DNA from: Hydractinia symbiolongicarpus | Lineage: Eukaryota; Cnidaria; Hydrozoa; Anthoathecata; Hydractiniidae | DNA: 64,000 nucleotides | Reading direction: 5' to 3' | Assembly (NCBI RefSeq): GCF_029227915.1 | Contig: NC_079887.1 | Coordinates: 6,884,001-6,948,000, forward strand | Program-made: the position numbers and the translations under genes | The notes under the pieces: model-generated | The model's database searches: none | What the model was told of the DNA's origin: nothing | Seen by the model: only the letters and a program-made list of their open reading frames with translations | Shown here: one piece after another, positions 1 through 14,700 of the stretch | Layout of the letters: every line of letters begins with the position of its first letter | Position numbering within the stretch: position 1 is the first letter of the stretch

Positions 1-375
1 TTTATTTAGCTTCTTTTTTTGTGATGTCTGAACTCCTGCAGTACTGTATTTCAGGTAGTACTGTATGCTGGTACATTAAGCTAATTTTGAGGGCTGTAAT
101 TACAAAAACAATTTTATTGCTCAATTGTGCTATAGATAAACTGTTTAGAAAAAGTCCATCTAGTGTGATTCAGGGCTTAAAATAATGGGCAATGACTAAA
201 TAATTAAAAGAAATTGAGAGACAATCTTTTTTCTTAAGTAAGTGAGTACCAGGATGTTTTACCAACCTTCTCAGAATTTCATTAACATGGCTTTAACTGA
301 AACAAATTATTACTTACTTTTGTTATAGCATTGTTCTAATTTGCTTGTAAAAAAATAATGTATTTTATATTTTAG

Positions 376-3300
376 TGGGTGAATGGAGAAAAGGTGGTGA
401 GTCACGAAGGCGGCCATCTTCCCTTTGATGTTGAAGTAACACAAAATTTGAATTATGGCACATCTAATTTAATTACTGTTGCAGCTAACAACACTCTGAC
501 ACCGAAAACATTGCCACCAGGAACCATTGAGTATATGGATAATTCACGGTATTATATATCAAACTACTTTGTTGTTGTAATATTGTCAACCTGCTTTAAA
601 ACAACCACCTTTGTAAAGAAAACAACCGAATATAAAATATTTGTCGTTTTTGTATCTTATAGGAAATATCCGCCAGGGTACTTTGTACAAAACTTGCAAA
701 TGGATTTTTTTAATTATGCTGGAATACATCGAGCAGTCAAACTTTATGTAACACCGACAGTGTATCTGTTAGACGTCACTTTAAATACCAATTTTCATGA
801 CACCACAGGGATGTTAACTTTTAAAAGTAGTGTGGCGGCCTTGGATAACGAAGACGCTGGAGATAGTAAAAATGAAAATATATCAATGACATACGAAATC
901 TATGATGCTGACGAAAAAGCTCAAGCCAGTATGTAATACTTTAATTCAGATTGCTTGTGAATGCTATAAAGAAAGTTAATTTTAACATGGTCAAACTACT
1001 TTTTGTAGCTTCTAATTTGGTTATTTGTCAAACACACTGTAACATTCCTTACTAATGATATGGTAACCCCCTTTAACATGCACTCAGTATATTTACAATA
1101 TTTTCAAAGCAGTAATTTTCTTCTTTCAAGTATACTAATAAGTTATTTTTATTAGTAAGTTCTTTTTTAATGTCTACCGCTTTATCTTGTTAAAAACTCA
1201 CTAAGGATTAAAAAAAAAAAGAGTCTTATAGCAGTGACACAACAGTGTTTATTGTGTTATGTTTTTGCACAATGTGTGAACACAGTACGCAATATTTTAG
1301 AAATGCTTTCCTACTTCTCCATTTATTTTTATCATTTTATTTCCAAAAATTTCCATAAATATTTTATGGAATAAGATTTTGATGGAGTTTATTTTTTAAA
1401 AATATGGATTAAAGAGCCACTGAGATATTTACATTTATTACCGACATTTCATTCACAAGCTACAGTGGCATTGTTGATTTCTCTTGTGTAATGTCTTTGA
1501 TAGTTTTTTTACTCTTGCTTTTGACTTTATGTGTTCCTTGGTCTTATATTCATATGACCGGGCCACAACATTTTAAGGTAACGGTTACTTCGTTACCCTA
1601 TATTTGAAGCTTGTTTTCCCCTTAATTGGAGAAAAAACATAAAAATGAAATTTTCTTTAACAGTAGTTTTCACTACCTGTCCATTATTGTAGAAGATGTA
1701 CCATATTGATTTGCTTTTATTAGGTGTATCAGGCAACAACTTGTTTAAAGGATCCATTAACGTGTCCAATGTTCAGCTCTGGTGGCCTGTTGATATGGAT
1801 CAAACTCCTGGTTATATGTATACACTAAAGGTGTGTACAAATTTGTGTTTTTAAGCAATATAGTATTTGAAAATAGCTAATGCTAGGTATTATGTTAGGT
1901 ACAGATCTATATTGTCATCAAAAATCCCTTAAACTCTTCTAAGAGCCCTTATTGTTTTTAACATTGCTGTATACTTTCTACCAAAACGTTTTTCAAAATT
2001 TTAATATTTTTAAGCAAAGATTAAGCGTGAAAAGTTTATCATTTCTGGAATTTTAGTAAGCAAATGTCAGAAATGATAAACTTTCCACAGTAATATGAAT
2101 ACTCAACAGACAGACAAACCGAACACACTATTTTGCTTTTTCACGGATATTACTCATTTTGAAGGATATTATTTTCTTAGAGCAATACAACTATGCTGAT
2201 ACTATATGTAGCTCAACTACTATCGTTTGTATTTGTGTATGCAGTGAGTAAAGTTGACAAATTCTCACTACTAAATCAGTAGAGCAAAACATATAATTAT
2301 TTAAAATTTAAAATCACATGAAACTATACAAAACTGTCCCTTTCACGCTTATGTGAACGTCAGATACTAAATATTTGCTCTAAAAAACAAAGTGTAAAAC
2401 GGAAAGTCATGCATAATTCGACTGTTTTCTTAATTTCGACTAATAAAGAATATCATTATAAGAACTAAACTTTATCCTGCAACTTAAAAAACAGAGTAAA
2501 ATTTATTTTCGCATCTCACGAAATCTGAATTTCTTAAGGAAATTTCATGGTGATTTGAAATTTTTTAGAATTATTGATATATTCAGGGATTAGAAAATAT
2601 CAATTCTATATATATATCCATAACAAGATTTAAACTTCCAAAAAAGTTGCACATGTGACAAGTGGCATCACATGTAGTTTTTCTGGCATCCTCTGTACCA
2701 TAACCCTCAACATTTTAAAAAAAGGATCGAAAAAGCTTTAAAATTACAAGATTTTAACAAAATTAGAAACATATTGCAAAGCTTAAAATCAACATATTCT
2801 GGTTAAAAAAGCCATCAAAGATTTTTAAAAAAGTTCATGGGCCTATGTTACACTCACATCTATTTTTTTACCAGCCAGGTATGTTTTCTGGTATGATGCC
2901 AGTTTTGTTATTCTAGCGTGTGTCCTCACACTCTGGATGCAATGAAGAAGGTGTTTTGATATCACTTAAATAAAGAAAATTATAATTTTAGCTATGTATA
3001 TATATATGTATACTATTTCATTTTTTAGGTAACAGTAAACAGCTCAGCAACAGATCTGATTGATATTTATCGTTTACCATTTGGTTTTCGAACAGTTGAT
3101 GTTGATGATAAAAACTTTTTTATCAATAAAAAACCTTTCTATTTTAAAGGATTTGGGATGCATGAGGATTCTGATGTAAGTCAACTTCACGTAATTTAAA
3201 AGTTAACTTTCAAGAAATCTTAATGGATTTTGTAGCAATATCAAAACTATTTAAGATTCGCTTTTAACACTACATTTTTTTGTTGTTCAGATTCGTGGGA

Positions 3301-6300
3301 AAGGATTAGATTTGCCAGTGATTATGAAAAACTTTAATTTGATTAATTGGATGGGTGCAAATTCATTTCGCACAAGTCACTATCCTTATGCTGATGAAAT
3401 AATGGATCTTGCTGATCAACAAGGAATTGTGGTAATTGATGAATGTCCTGGTGTTGGAATTTATAAGTACGGTTTTTTAGTATGATTATATGAACCATTT
3501 CACAGCATTTCTTGTTTACAACAATGTGCTCCTTAATATTACATTTTCTGTACTACCATTCTGAACCATAGATATTTTCTTCAGGGAAAACATGGAAGAA
3601 GACAATATGGCTCATCACAAGGAAGTCATGAAAGAGTTGATACATCGAGACAAGAATCACCCCTCTGTTGTAATGTGGTCTGTTGCAAATGAACCAGAAA
3701 GTCAATACGAAGAAGCAGATGCCTATTTTAAGTAAGTGTGATCATTTTAAGAGGAAGTTTAAGACATTGTACTGGAAAATGTTTAGGTGTAATGGTGAAA
3801 CATAACAAATGTTTTCTATTTTTAACTATGATTGGACTATTGGTTTTACGGCCCCCTCACGGTCTATGTTATGAACAGGTGTTAATTAAGCTTGAGATGT
3901 TAATTAGTAAGCAGACTTCTTTATCTTACTAATGGTACACAAGAAAAAGTTATAGGAATCGAAATATTTTTAAATAAGAAACTAAACATTTGTACGACAA
4001 CCCTTTTCATTATGTGCCTTTTCTAGTTTTTTCTAGTTGATTGGCCTGTGAAAATATTAATTAGGTAGGCAAACATTTCAACAAATAAATAAACTTAACA
4101 ATGTCAGCAATAATTTTTTATATTTGACTTTCACAAACTGAAGCTGCAAGTTTGTAATTGTTGAAAAAAAAATTCATTATTTTTATACATTGTGTTATTT
4201 AGGTCTGCATGTAAAAGAAGATAAAAATAGGGTATAAAGGATTAAAGGTTCCAATATAAATAACATTAATGTTAGGAAACTGTCAGTAATGTAAATATTT
4301 TTATTTTAGATGTTATTATTGTTTGATATGATGTCACATTGAAATAAAGAGAATAAACTTTATGTGATTATATGTTGTGATAATAGAATATTATTAACGA
4401 CTGGAAAAGTTAATGTACAATGTGATAAAAGTTTATTACAAAAAATGAGAGAATTCACTTTTTTATTAGTTTTCTTAACTTTTATAAGTTCACAAAGAGA
4501 CGGACTTTTAAAACATTCAAGTCTTTTTAACATTCAAGCCTTTTTAAAAAAAATTATTTAACTCTATTATTTTTTTATAGAGCCATTACATCATACACTA
4601 GAGAACTAGATAATACAAGACCAGTCACATTTGTTGGAAATCAATCACCTTACGATGATAAAGCAGTAAGTGGACTTTTAAAATGACCCAATAATATTTT
4701 AAGACAGAGTTATATATACATATTTTTTTAGTAAGTCAAAGTAATAAAAAATTTCAATTTGTGGTTGTTTTAGAGGCCGCTCATGTGAGACCTAAATATC
4801 ACTGAAGTGAAAAGTGTAACATGATGTCACGTTGGGTTGAATTTAAATTAGGGGGCCGCCTGTAAATGTCATTTTTTTGTATCTGACTTTCAAGTATGTG
4901 CACTGATCAAAAGCGACATTCACTTAGCTTGAAGGTTCACTTTACTTAAAGATTGAAGTGATAAAAGGTCATATAAACAGTCCTAGGGAACACCTATGGG
5001 TTTCAGTAAATCAAACCGATTTGTGTTTACTTTGGACTTTTTTAAAGAGCCTTTTAATGATAAAAACATGTGAATGGTAGATTACTGGTAATTGCATCCC
5101 ATTAAATTTCTTTTGCGTTTTTATAACAGGTCAAGTACAATGATGTTATATGTTTCAACCATTATTATGCCTGGTATCACGATTATGGACATCTTGAACT
5201 CATTACATACCAAGCCACGTTTGAGTTACAAAACTGGCATAATATAACAAAAAAGCCTGTTATTTTATCAGAGTATGGTGCTGATGCAGTGGCAGGACTT
5301 CATGCGGTGAGTAGATGTTTTGTATACTGATAATGTGTTGTTAACGTGTTGATGTTCTTAACAGTACTCTGTACACACCAAGTTAATGTTTAAAAGCATG
5401 GTGAATTTAAAATGATAAGATTTACATTTTATAAGCATCCTGTTCTTTGTATGTTTCATTGTACACAATTTTGAGATACACATTTTATTTATTTTTTTTA
5501 TTTAGAATCCATCAGTTATGTTTACTGAAGATTATCAGGTAGACAGTGTGAAGAGATATTTCCCTGTTTTCGATAAATACAAAGGAAAGTTTTTTGTGGG
5601 AGAAATGATTTGGAATTTTGCAGACTTTGAAACTGCTCAAGGTGAGAAAGAAATTTTGCGTCATGACAACAAACTTTTTTACTACACAATAATTTCTTAC
5701 TTAAGTTAAAAAACAAACATATTAAGGGGTCCCACACATGGGGTAACAAATTATTTTGCACATAACTTATTTATTTTGGCACTTTTCTTTTTGGCACTGT
5801 ATGCAAATCTAGACCTCTATGTGCTTCTAATAATACTGTTGCTTGAAACCATTTATCCGTTTTTGTGTGACAGCCTTGGTGAGTTGTTTTTGTTGAAAAT
5901 TGTACTATGAGAATTAATCCTATTCTGTCAGGGTATATGGGGAAAGTGGAGTGTTGGGAATAGGTGACAAAAATACCCCACCCCCAATTTTTTTTTATAT
6001 TGGGTTGTGAGTCAGATAACTTGGAACAAATGATGTTTGTCACATGACAATTAAATATGATGTGTCAAATGATGACTGTCAGCAATAATTTTTGCTGACT
6101 TTAATATTTTAAATTTTTTTTTGTTTGGCTGGCGATATTTGCTTGAAAATATTTAAATGTTTTTTGTGTATTTATTGAAGACGAATTAGACAAAAAGTCG
6201 GATAAAATTTGATTAAACATCCTAATGAATTATTTAGTGCAATTTTGGTTGGAAAGATACTTTCTCTACTGTTTTGAATTTTGTCAAACCCATAAAAGAT

Positions 6301-6728
6301 TTTAGGGTATAAACGGGGATGTGAGCAAAATATGATGTATGTATTAAGGCATACATTTTGAGAGAAAAAACGTTGTAGGTTGACAAGGAGTACTCTCAAA
6401 GCAAAGCCCATGGAGGTCACTTGTTATACTTAGTTATTGATATTCGCTAAACACAAAATAATGAATAGCAACCACTTCAACGGGTAGAACTTCTTCTATT
6501 TGATCAGTATTATGCAATAATTCTGTTTGTTTACTTGTAGATGTTAAACGTGTAGCTGGTAACAAGAAAGGTATCTTCACAAGACAGCGTCAACCGAAGC
6601 ATGTTGCCTATGTTTTACGAGAACGATACAAATCGCTCTCATCACTTATTTTGGACACTGCAGTAAATGCATCCTCTAGGGAATTAGACTCAACAGATTT
6701 TCTACCATTGGCAGTTATAGAAGTTTAG
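376..6728 (+). CDS. GUSB: Beta-glucuronidase, 3' ten exons (5' end outside window)
   Basis: Lysosomal glycosyl hydrolase (GH2) that removes terminal beta-glucuronic acid from glycosaminoglycans. Exons read from splice sites and phase: 376-548, 663-928, 1724-1830, 3029-3175, 3291-3466, 3585-3731, 4581-4665, 5130-5306, 5506-5641, 6541-6728 (stop TAG). They total 1602 bp, which divides by three, and give 533 residues; the animal enzyme is about 650, so roughly the first 120 are upstream. Seen directly: the sugar-binding/jelly-roll part ([26 protein letters not shown]), then the TIM barrel with [16 protein letters not shown] (acid/base Glu codon 3691-3693), SEYGAD (active-site Tyr) and [11 protein letters not shown] (nucleophile Glu codon 5602-5604). 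The end contains [12 protein letters not shown], typical of the family, followed by a divergent tail ending in IEV. No break or missing catalytic residue is visible. Frames that continue past the 548 and 928 donors are intron read-through. Confidence 0.96.
2031..2130. repeat. Penelope-like 3'-end scrap, inverted pair, in GUSB intron
   Basis: Arms 2031-2047 and 2068-2084 are perfect reverse complements. The right arm and what follows (2068 to about 2130) match the 3' tail of the Penelope-like copy at about 48396-48441; the left arm matches the same tail in the other orientation. This looks like two element 3' ends left tail to tail in the intron between exons 1724-1830 and 3029-3175. Confidence 0.6.
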
Positions 6729-8735
6729 TAAAATATTTTTAAAACAACTTTAAATTTTAGAAAGTTTTGTAAATTTATGCAAGCACATTATTACATTATT
6801 TAATACTTATAGGTAAATTATAATGGATTTATGGTGATATAAATGTTCTAGCAAAAAAGAAATTAAAATCCTTATAAATATATATAAAAATGCTCCTTTT
6901 AATAAATCCTATTATCAGATTTATAGATTTTGGAAAATTAAATTATATAAAAAGAATGTGATGCTTATTAATTAGGTCCTAGGAATAAATAGCCCTTTAA
7001 TTAGGAAGCCCCTAACAGATTGAAACACCTTCAATACATGATTTTTTTTATTTTTTCCATAAATTTTGTAAGGGAAATTTTTTCTCTTTCAGATACTTTC
7101 ATATGTTTAAAAATTTAGGCGTTCTCTTTTCAAATTTTCCTGCAGTAGCCTTCTCCTAAATTAAAATTTGGTCTAAAAGGTTGAACATTTTTATCTTAAC
7201 CCAATCCATATAGAAATTCAGAGAATTTGAAGTACTGAAATTAATATAAAGTGTTAATTTTATTAATAATATTCTGATTATAATATATCACGTTTTGTGA
7301 ATTTTTAATTTAAAGCTTGTTTAAAGGGATTATGAACCGGTTAAAATGTTCACATTCGGTATATCCCGCGCACATATTAAAAATTCAGCAAACGCTGATG
7401 AACAGAACAGAACAGCGCACATTGCTTGTTGGTTCAATATTTTTTTCGAAAAGTATATTACAAAGAAGTATTTCAGCGAGACTCATTCTGGATGAAAACA
7501 TGACTAAGGCTGGAGAAGATAAAAATTCTAGATATATCTATATGTTTGAGTCTGTAAATTACATACATACTGGAAAAATAGCCAGTTTGTTTTTCGCCCC
7601 CATTAGCTCAATTTTCGTGTAAGTCACTAAAGTCGAAAACCAACAGTCGTTGCGTAGCCCCTTTAACGTAAGTCCTCAATTCAAATTTAAATGTTGAATA
7701 TGCATAGCAAAGTTGTATACGTCACCTACATTTGCCATTGATACACCTGTATACAGCATGACATTTAATTTTTAATTTTATGAGAGACTATAGATTTTTT
7801 GAGATTATTAATTATAACTTCTGAAGTATTGTTTATTTTATAAATTATATAAAACAGTACTATCATAATATAAAATTAAAATGAATATAAAAATGATATT
7901 AGTATTTAGCATATATACATATATTTATGAAACAGTATGTCAATAAAACTTGATATGTTCATGTGTTATAGCTAGCTTTTAATTCGATTTGGTGTTCTTT
8001 ATACCAAACAATTAAATTTACTATAAGGGTTTATAAGTTGCCCCCTTCTACCTTAGTGCTTGGGCTGTAGTAGCTTTTGACAGACACATTATTAAATGAG
8101 TTTAAACAGAGATTGATTGAAAAAGGTTTGGGCTTAAGTAAGCTTGGCTACATTTTAAGTGCAACTGATTCATTTTTAAAGAGTCAATGCTTCACAACAT
8201 TTTAACTTTTGAACATTGTATTCGTCTTTTGTGAAAAATGAAGCATAACTCTGCAATATAGATAAGTTTTATAACTTTGTCTCACATTTAGTCACATTGG
8301 ACCTTCAGTTAAAAATACAAATGACTCTTTATAATAACATATTGTCTGTTCATTCTTTACTGAGAATGTTGACTTCGATCAGACATTGATCTTGATGGCT
8401 AGTATTTCAGTGTAATCAATGTTTCTGCATTACTAGCATACTGCCTGGCAGTCAGTTAAATTCAACGCAGAGTCCTTGAATTGCGGCACGCCAAACAGTA
8501 CACTAAATACAGTTAACATGTCAGCAGCACACGCATATAGCTTATATGTCACTGCCACTCCCAGTTCCGGGGACTGTGGATCAAATCCTGCTCACTGCTG
8601 GGCAGTATGTTAGTGCTTCACAAAGAAGCTCAATCTGTAGTATTTTTTTCTGTTGAGTTTTTCAACCAGTGTTACGGAAATTATTTTCACATTTAGTTAA
8701 ATATATACAATTTTGGCCTCAAAAAATCTTCCACC
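6729..8735. other. Intergenic region between GUSB and the RILP-like gene
   Basis: Holds the GUSB 3' untranslated region (AATAAA-type signals near 6899 and 6984) and presumably the RILP-like promoter. A 101-codon open frame at 7317-7622 (+) resembles nothing I recognise and has no coding character I trust. No repeat family was recognised. Confidence 0.5.
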
Positions 8736-11700
8736 ATGGCAGGAGCTGAGCAGGAATTCACAGTGGCAGATGTCTACCAACATGCTGCCATGATTGGACA
8801 AGACATAGAAGTGATAGTAAACGATTATGGTAAGGAAGCTATTGAAGAAATCATGCCGAAAATTGTGTATGTGCTGGAAAAACTTGAAGCATTAGCAGAA
8901 AGACGGAAATTAGATCAGGAGCGGATGGATGAGTTGACATTGGAGAAAGATAAACTGCTTATTCATACGAAACGAGATGAGGCGATACAGAGACAACTTG
9001 AAGAGGTATGTTTTTTTCTGGTAAATGTGAAAGCTTTTGTGAATCGATGTCAATGTAGTGCACATGCTTGACAAATGTCCTTTCCGTATCTTTTTTTTTT
9101 GAGTTTTAAATAAAAAGAAATTAAATATGTTACTTAAGGGTCACTGCGACCCAAGAGAAAAAGAAAAACTTATGGACTTTTGCTGCAGGGATGCACAGAC
9201 AATTTTGTGCCATTATCTTATGGAATGTTTACAACTAATTCAAACTTTAAGGTCAAAGCGAATATTGTTTGGTACAAACTATAGTTTAAGGGTACTGCAT
9301 TGTTGAAGTATTCTCATATAAGCGTGTTACCTCATGGATTTTTGGAAACAACTCAAGGAAAAGGACTTTTTTTACAAAGATTGCACAAAACTGTGTGTTC
9401 TGAACCAGTATTCAAATTTTGTTAGTATTGTTGTTTGAATTTGTGTTTCATTTTTGCCTTACTGTAGTTACATTCGCATATTTTAGAAATTAAATTATAT
9501 GGAAGAACTAGTATCTGTTGATAAAAAAGGACTGGAATCGAAAATCAAACATTTGCAACAAGAAAACGATTGTCTCTGTGATGATCTTGACAAATGTGAA
9601 AAAGAAATTATGAAGTTACGCAGTCATGGAGGTATGTCACCATGTTTGTTCTTGACTATATTTTTAAGACAGTTTTCGTGAGTGAGCGTGTTGATGCATG
9701 GTTCCTTAACTTATTGGACTTTAAAAAAATGAACACGAGGTCACTTCAATACTTTAATATTTGTTTAATCTCTATAACGTGGCTTATCTGTCTGAATTTG
9801 TCTTTGATTAAAGCTTGTCCTTTTGGGAAATATTTCCTGACCAATTGGGAAAATGTTTTGTATGATTTGAGACTGGGGAGGTTAGTTAATAAACTGTTAT
9901 AGAAATCTGGTTGCATTAAATATTGGAAAATATATTTACCTGCCTACCCAGATTTTGAATGTGCATGATATCAGTAAATGAGTAATTCATTTTGCTATGT
10001 AAACAAAAGTTTTTATGATGGCTGGTTATCGCGTAATTTGTTTCACTTGAGGAAAACCTTTCTCAATCCCCTCCATAAGAAAAAAAGAAAAGAAAATGGT
10101 ATGGTGCCAAAATATTGCACTATACAAGTATGATTGTGAGCAGTACTGACGTAACGTTTTCTGAAGTAGAATCAATCATATGTGAATCTTATCTATTATT
10201 TTTCACGGCTTAATTATTGAAAAAACCTCCTAAAAAACAGCTAAAATCCTCCTAAATATCCTAAAAAAGTTACTTGCAAAATGAGTGGGAACCCTGTGTA
10301 GATAGTTTTATAGTATAAGTTTTAATGTGAAGGTTGTGAAGATTTGAATTAACAAATTAAAATCCTTTAAGTGCCTTTCTTGAATAAGCACCCCTCTTGA
10401 ATAAGCACCCCCCTTGTAAAAAATCGGCCTTTTTACCTCTTGAATAAGTGCGCCTTTCAAATAAGCGCCCCCACTTAAATAAACACCCCTCTTGAAAAAT
10501 GCTCATGTAAGTTTATCAAAGTTTAATAAGCACCCCATTCTGACAAACGCCCATATTAAAGAAGGCGTATAAAAGAGTATTAAATAATTCAGATGGGTTC
10601 ATAACATTGAGTATTTTAATGTCTGAACTAACACACTTTTAACCAAAATCTTTGCTGTTCGTGAAATTTTGTATGTATGCATGGAAAAATAGTTGATATA
10701 TTTATTTCTTTAAGCTCAGTGAAATGTTCCTTCTATTCATTTCATGGGAAAAGAGTCCGTCTTCCTCATTTTTTTCCTCCTTATTTTCTTTCTGTTTACT
10801 TCTTCAATTATAAGTCCTTCTCTTTCTTTCTTCTCGTAGAAGCTGAGTTGTGTATATGGCGATCAAAGACTTTGTGGTGGTATAAAATTGCCGAATCAGC
10901 TTTTTTTGCTTTTCTGTTTGCGTGGATACACTTTCCTGAGTGGTATTTGTACGAAGCTTTGCACTATATATAATAACGCATTGTAAATCCACTTCAGTTT
11001 GGAATTGTAAGCATAAAAAGTGTGTATTGGAAATTTTCGCCAAACAAAAAAAATTTCCTCGAACATGAATTTTCCATTTGAAATCTATTCAGCTGCAATC
11101 AGTAAGCACGAACGTAAATTTTAAATACCATTACCACAAGTAATAACTTCGGCTGTTTCGTTATTAGATTTACACAATTTGAACTTGTCAACGTTTACAA
11201 CTAATTCTTGCTGACGTCAGAATATTTATTTTTCTCGATATTTCGACACTTCGTGAGAACTGACGTGAGTTATTCCATAATTCCAGCATATAGAATTTGC
11301 ATCTAGCTAATTCTAGACACTCCCCGACATACCTGCATATATACAAAATTTCACTTTTAAAGTTTCCCGGCTGCTTGTGAGGGGTTGTTTTTTGCCACTT
11401 TTAAAAAAATGCTTATAAACTGCCGTGGCTCCAATATTTTTTTTACTGATTTCTATATAGTGGTAAAGACACATTTTATAATATTTTTTTTGTAATTCTA
11501 TGTATCATAATGTTTTGTTATTTTGTTGAGATTGTTCTAACAAAACCAAGGTAGTCCTTGGTGGTCGATAACTGTTCAGTAGAAAGTGCTTTAATAGAGC
11601 TCGTTGAAACGTGCAGGTGTTTGCTATAACAGAAGGTAGGCAGTAAAAGGTTCATACTTACTATTCACGCAACTAATCTAAACATTAATAGTACAAGTAC

Positions 11701-14700
11701 TGACAGGTAGTCCCTTCATATCTCCTCTACTTTGTGGATGAATGTATGCGAGTCCACAAAAAAGGTTTTCCAGGGAGATTTGGTATGTGTACAGCAAAAA
11801 GAAAACGTGTACGCGTTTACAACACGTTTACTAATATAACATGAATCTTTTTGCGCAGTAAACATATGAGCGTACTATACCGTGTCTCCCCTGGAAAAGC
11901 CTGCACATATGCATTTTTTATATATAGTATGTATATTTTTTTGTATTTATTTTTCTTTTAAGAATAAACTTCTTCATTTTGATACAAGTAAACTGAATGT
12001 TTTTTTTTGTAAAATAACTTCATGCATGTTTCAACCCCATGTATAACCTCACATCGAAAAGTTGACAGACGTACAGACTGCACAATAACATCTGATTTCG
12101 TCGACGTTAAATATAATATACATATAGCTTGCTTGCTTGCTAAAATATTGTAATATAATACATATATCTAATGTAAACGGAACTTTCAGATTCATCTAAA
12201 GGTTAGTTTAAACGAAGAAATTGTGATAATAAAGTGTCCGAATACAAGCGAATACGTATAGTTTGAAAAAGGAATTCTTTTATCTGTTTTCACAATAAAT
12301 TATTCAGATTTATGCGTTTAGTTTACATCAGAAAATTTACACAAAATTGAGCAATTATTACGTATTTTTATTTTTTATCGTTTCATGTTGAGTTTGCAAT
12401 CCGTATAAGATTTTATTTAGTAACTTAATTCAAGAATCCGGATAAATTTGTACACGCAGTATAAAGCTGTATACTTTAAAGAAAACTATATTTCGTATTT
12501 CTTTTAACTGCTCAAAATGTTTTTGGCTCACTGTAAAAGTTTGAGTTTTTTTTCTTTATTTTATTTTGAAGCTGAATTTGAAAGTTGTACCTTATGGTTG
12601 CTCGATTTGTTTTGTGGTGGAAAATTATTCTTCTTGTCTGAAGGTAAACAACGAACAAAGCAGTTTCTGCTCGATTACCCAAACAAACAAAGCAAAATAT
12701 AAAAAAAATAGTAAACGCTTTTTGTGTATGTATGTAAGGGCAATCGAGAACGAACTGTTGTTTTTTAATAATCTTGTATTAAAAAATTGTCGTTTAAGAG
12801 TCAAAATCTCAAAACATTTTTCACCCAGTTTTTTTATTGATTTTTACGGATTTTAATTGATAGCACTTAAAAATTAAATTTTAAATTGCATCAAACACGC
12901 ACACACGCACACACTTAAATATACTGGACGAACATACTACACATCCACTACCACACAGTATGCACAGACCACAGACTGTTTGCACGCCGCACAGAACTTG
13001 CATGTATTGCGCATTCACGACGTTATACTATTGCCTGAGTGATAATTATTGATTGATCGAGGCGTAATATCTTCATCAAATCGAAAATTTAGTCAATTTT
13101 TTACGCAACTACAAGAAAAAATAAAAAGAAGGACGGCTATGATATTGAGTTAGGAGGGAAAAGGTTATGAAAAACAACGTTTTAAGTTGTTTTAAGTTTT
13201 TTGGTGTATTTCACATATCCAACTTAAACATCTGCAGCCCTTTCTTATGTATTAACTATAAACACTCTTTTAGCTCTTCCTGGCGATGTAGAAGTCATGT
13301 TTCGCATGAAGTCAACCATCGACAATCAACGAGATCAAATACGACAACTTAACGGTGAACTTCTTGGCCAGAAGAGAGACGTCGAGGCTGTATGTATTTG
13401 CTTGTCCGTTTGTTTTGTTTATTTCGGGCGATACACAAATCGAAAAGTGCACGCTAAGCGGCGAACCAACCTTAAAAAAAAGTAATATCTTAGTATCGCC
13501 AATCCATGAAATTGTAGCTCGTACTTTTTCCACTGTCTTGAATGTCAGGAAGCATCAAATTCATCTTTAGCGTGTGTTTACCCCATATCAGGAGTTATTC
13601 AGAATGTTTTAAATATTACCATAACGCCAGGAAAAATTAGAAATCATCAATCTCTTTGAAATGTCAAAAAAATGTCGGAAATTTTAGGTTTGCTTGGTCA
13701 CTCAGGACTGTGTTTTATTTTTTTATATGTTATTAAGCATGAAACTTTGGCCCAAAATTGATGGCAAAACTAGGGAAATGTCTAACATTTTAGTCACAAA
13801 GTGTCATGAGAATTTCACGAAAGAGTTGATATTTAGTGTATACTCTTCTGTAAACAATATTATATATGGAGACAAATAGCTAAAAAATTATCTTTTCTCC
13901 AAGGAACATGATGTTCACAGTATGATATATTTAAGCATCAAATTCATGTTTAGCGTGTGATAACCCCATGTTGGTTTTTTACCGTATCCTTAAAATAATA
14001 TTTGAATTCAGCAAGTATTAAGGTATACCTTTGATCGCTCTAGCTATGTCTTTCTAGCTGCAAGAACAAACAAACCGTTTGTCGGAAATCAACGAAAAAT
14101 TGCGACGTGATAACTTTGTTGTTCAGTCCAAACTAAAACAATTCGAACATAACAACCAACACAACGCAGTGGATGCGTCTGCGGTGGAAGTATTATTAAA
14201 AAACACAAATAACAATTTCGATAGCACAGACAGTGTGAATAACAAAAGCTTAGCAGAGGAGGGTGTGTTGGATACGACAACGGACTCGGAGGCTGGTGAC
14301 ATCGAGTCACTTAGCAGTGTGTTAACTGAGGCAAGTACAGAAACGGTTGGGTCAAAAAGCGTAAAAGATCCTAACCGACCTAGATTTACACGAAAAGAAA
14401 TGGAAGATGTTTTGGAACAAAGAAATCGCTTTAAGATCGAGAAACTTGCGTTGGAAGAAGAGTTAGAATTATATAAGAGAGAAGAACGAGATAGGTATGT
14501 TAAAGTGTTTCTTCGTTTGTTTAAAACTGCTAAAGTAATGCAGATCGGAGAGCAGTCACGTTCACCTCCGCAGATCTTTTACTTTAACATAGCCTTCTGT
14601 AGAGTTCACACATGGCATGCATTTTTTTATATATATATAAAGTCGGGTTTAATGGACGGCGTAGCGGAGTGGCTGAAGTATGTTTTGAGATAACTGATTT

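Noticed and set aside
929-936. GUSB exon ending at 932 or at the open-frame stop
   Set aside because: A donor GTATGT at 929 gives the only phase that joins exon 1724-1830 in frame.
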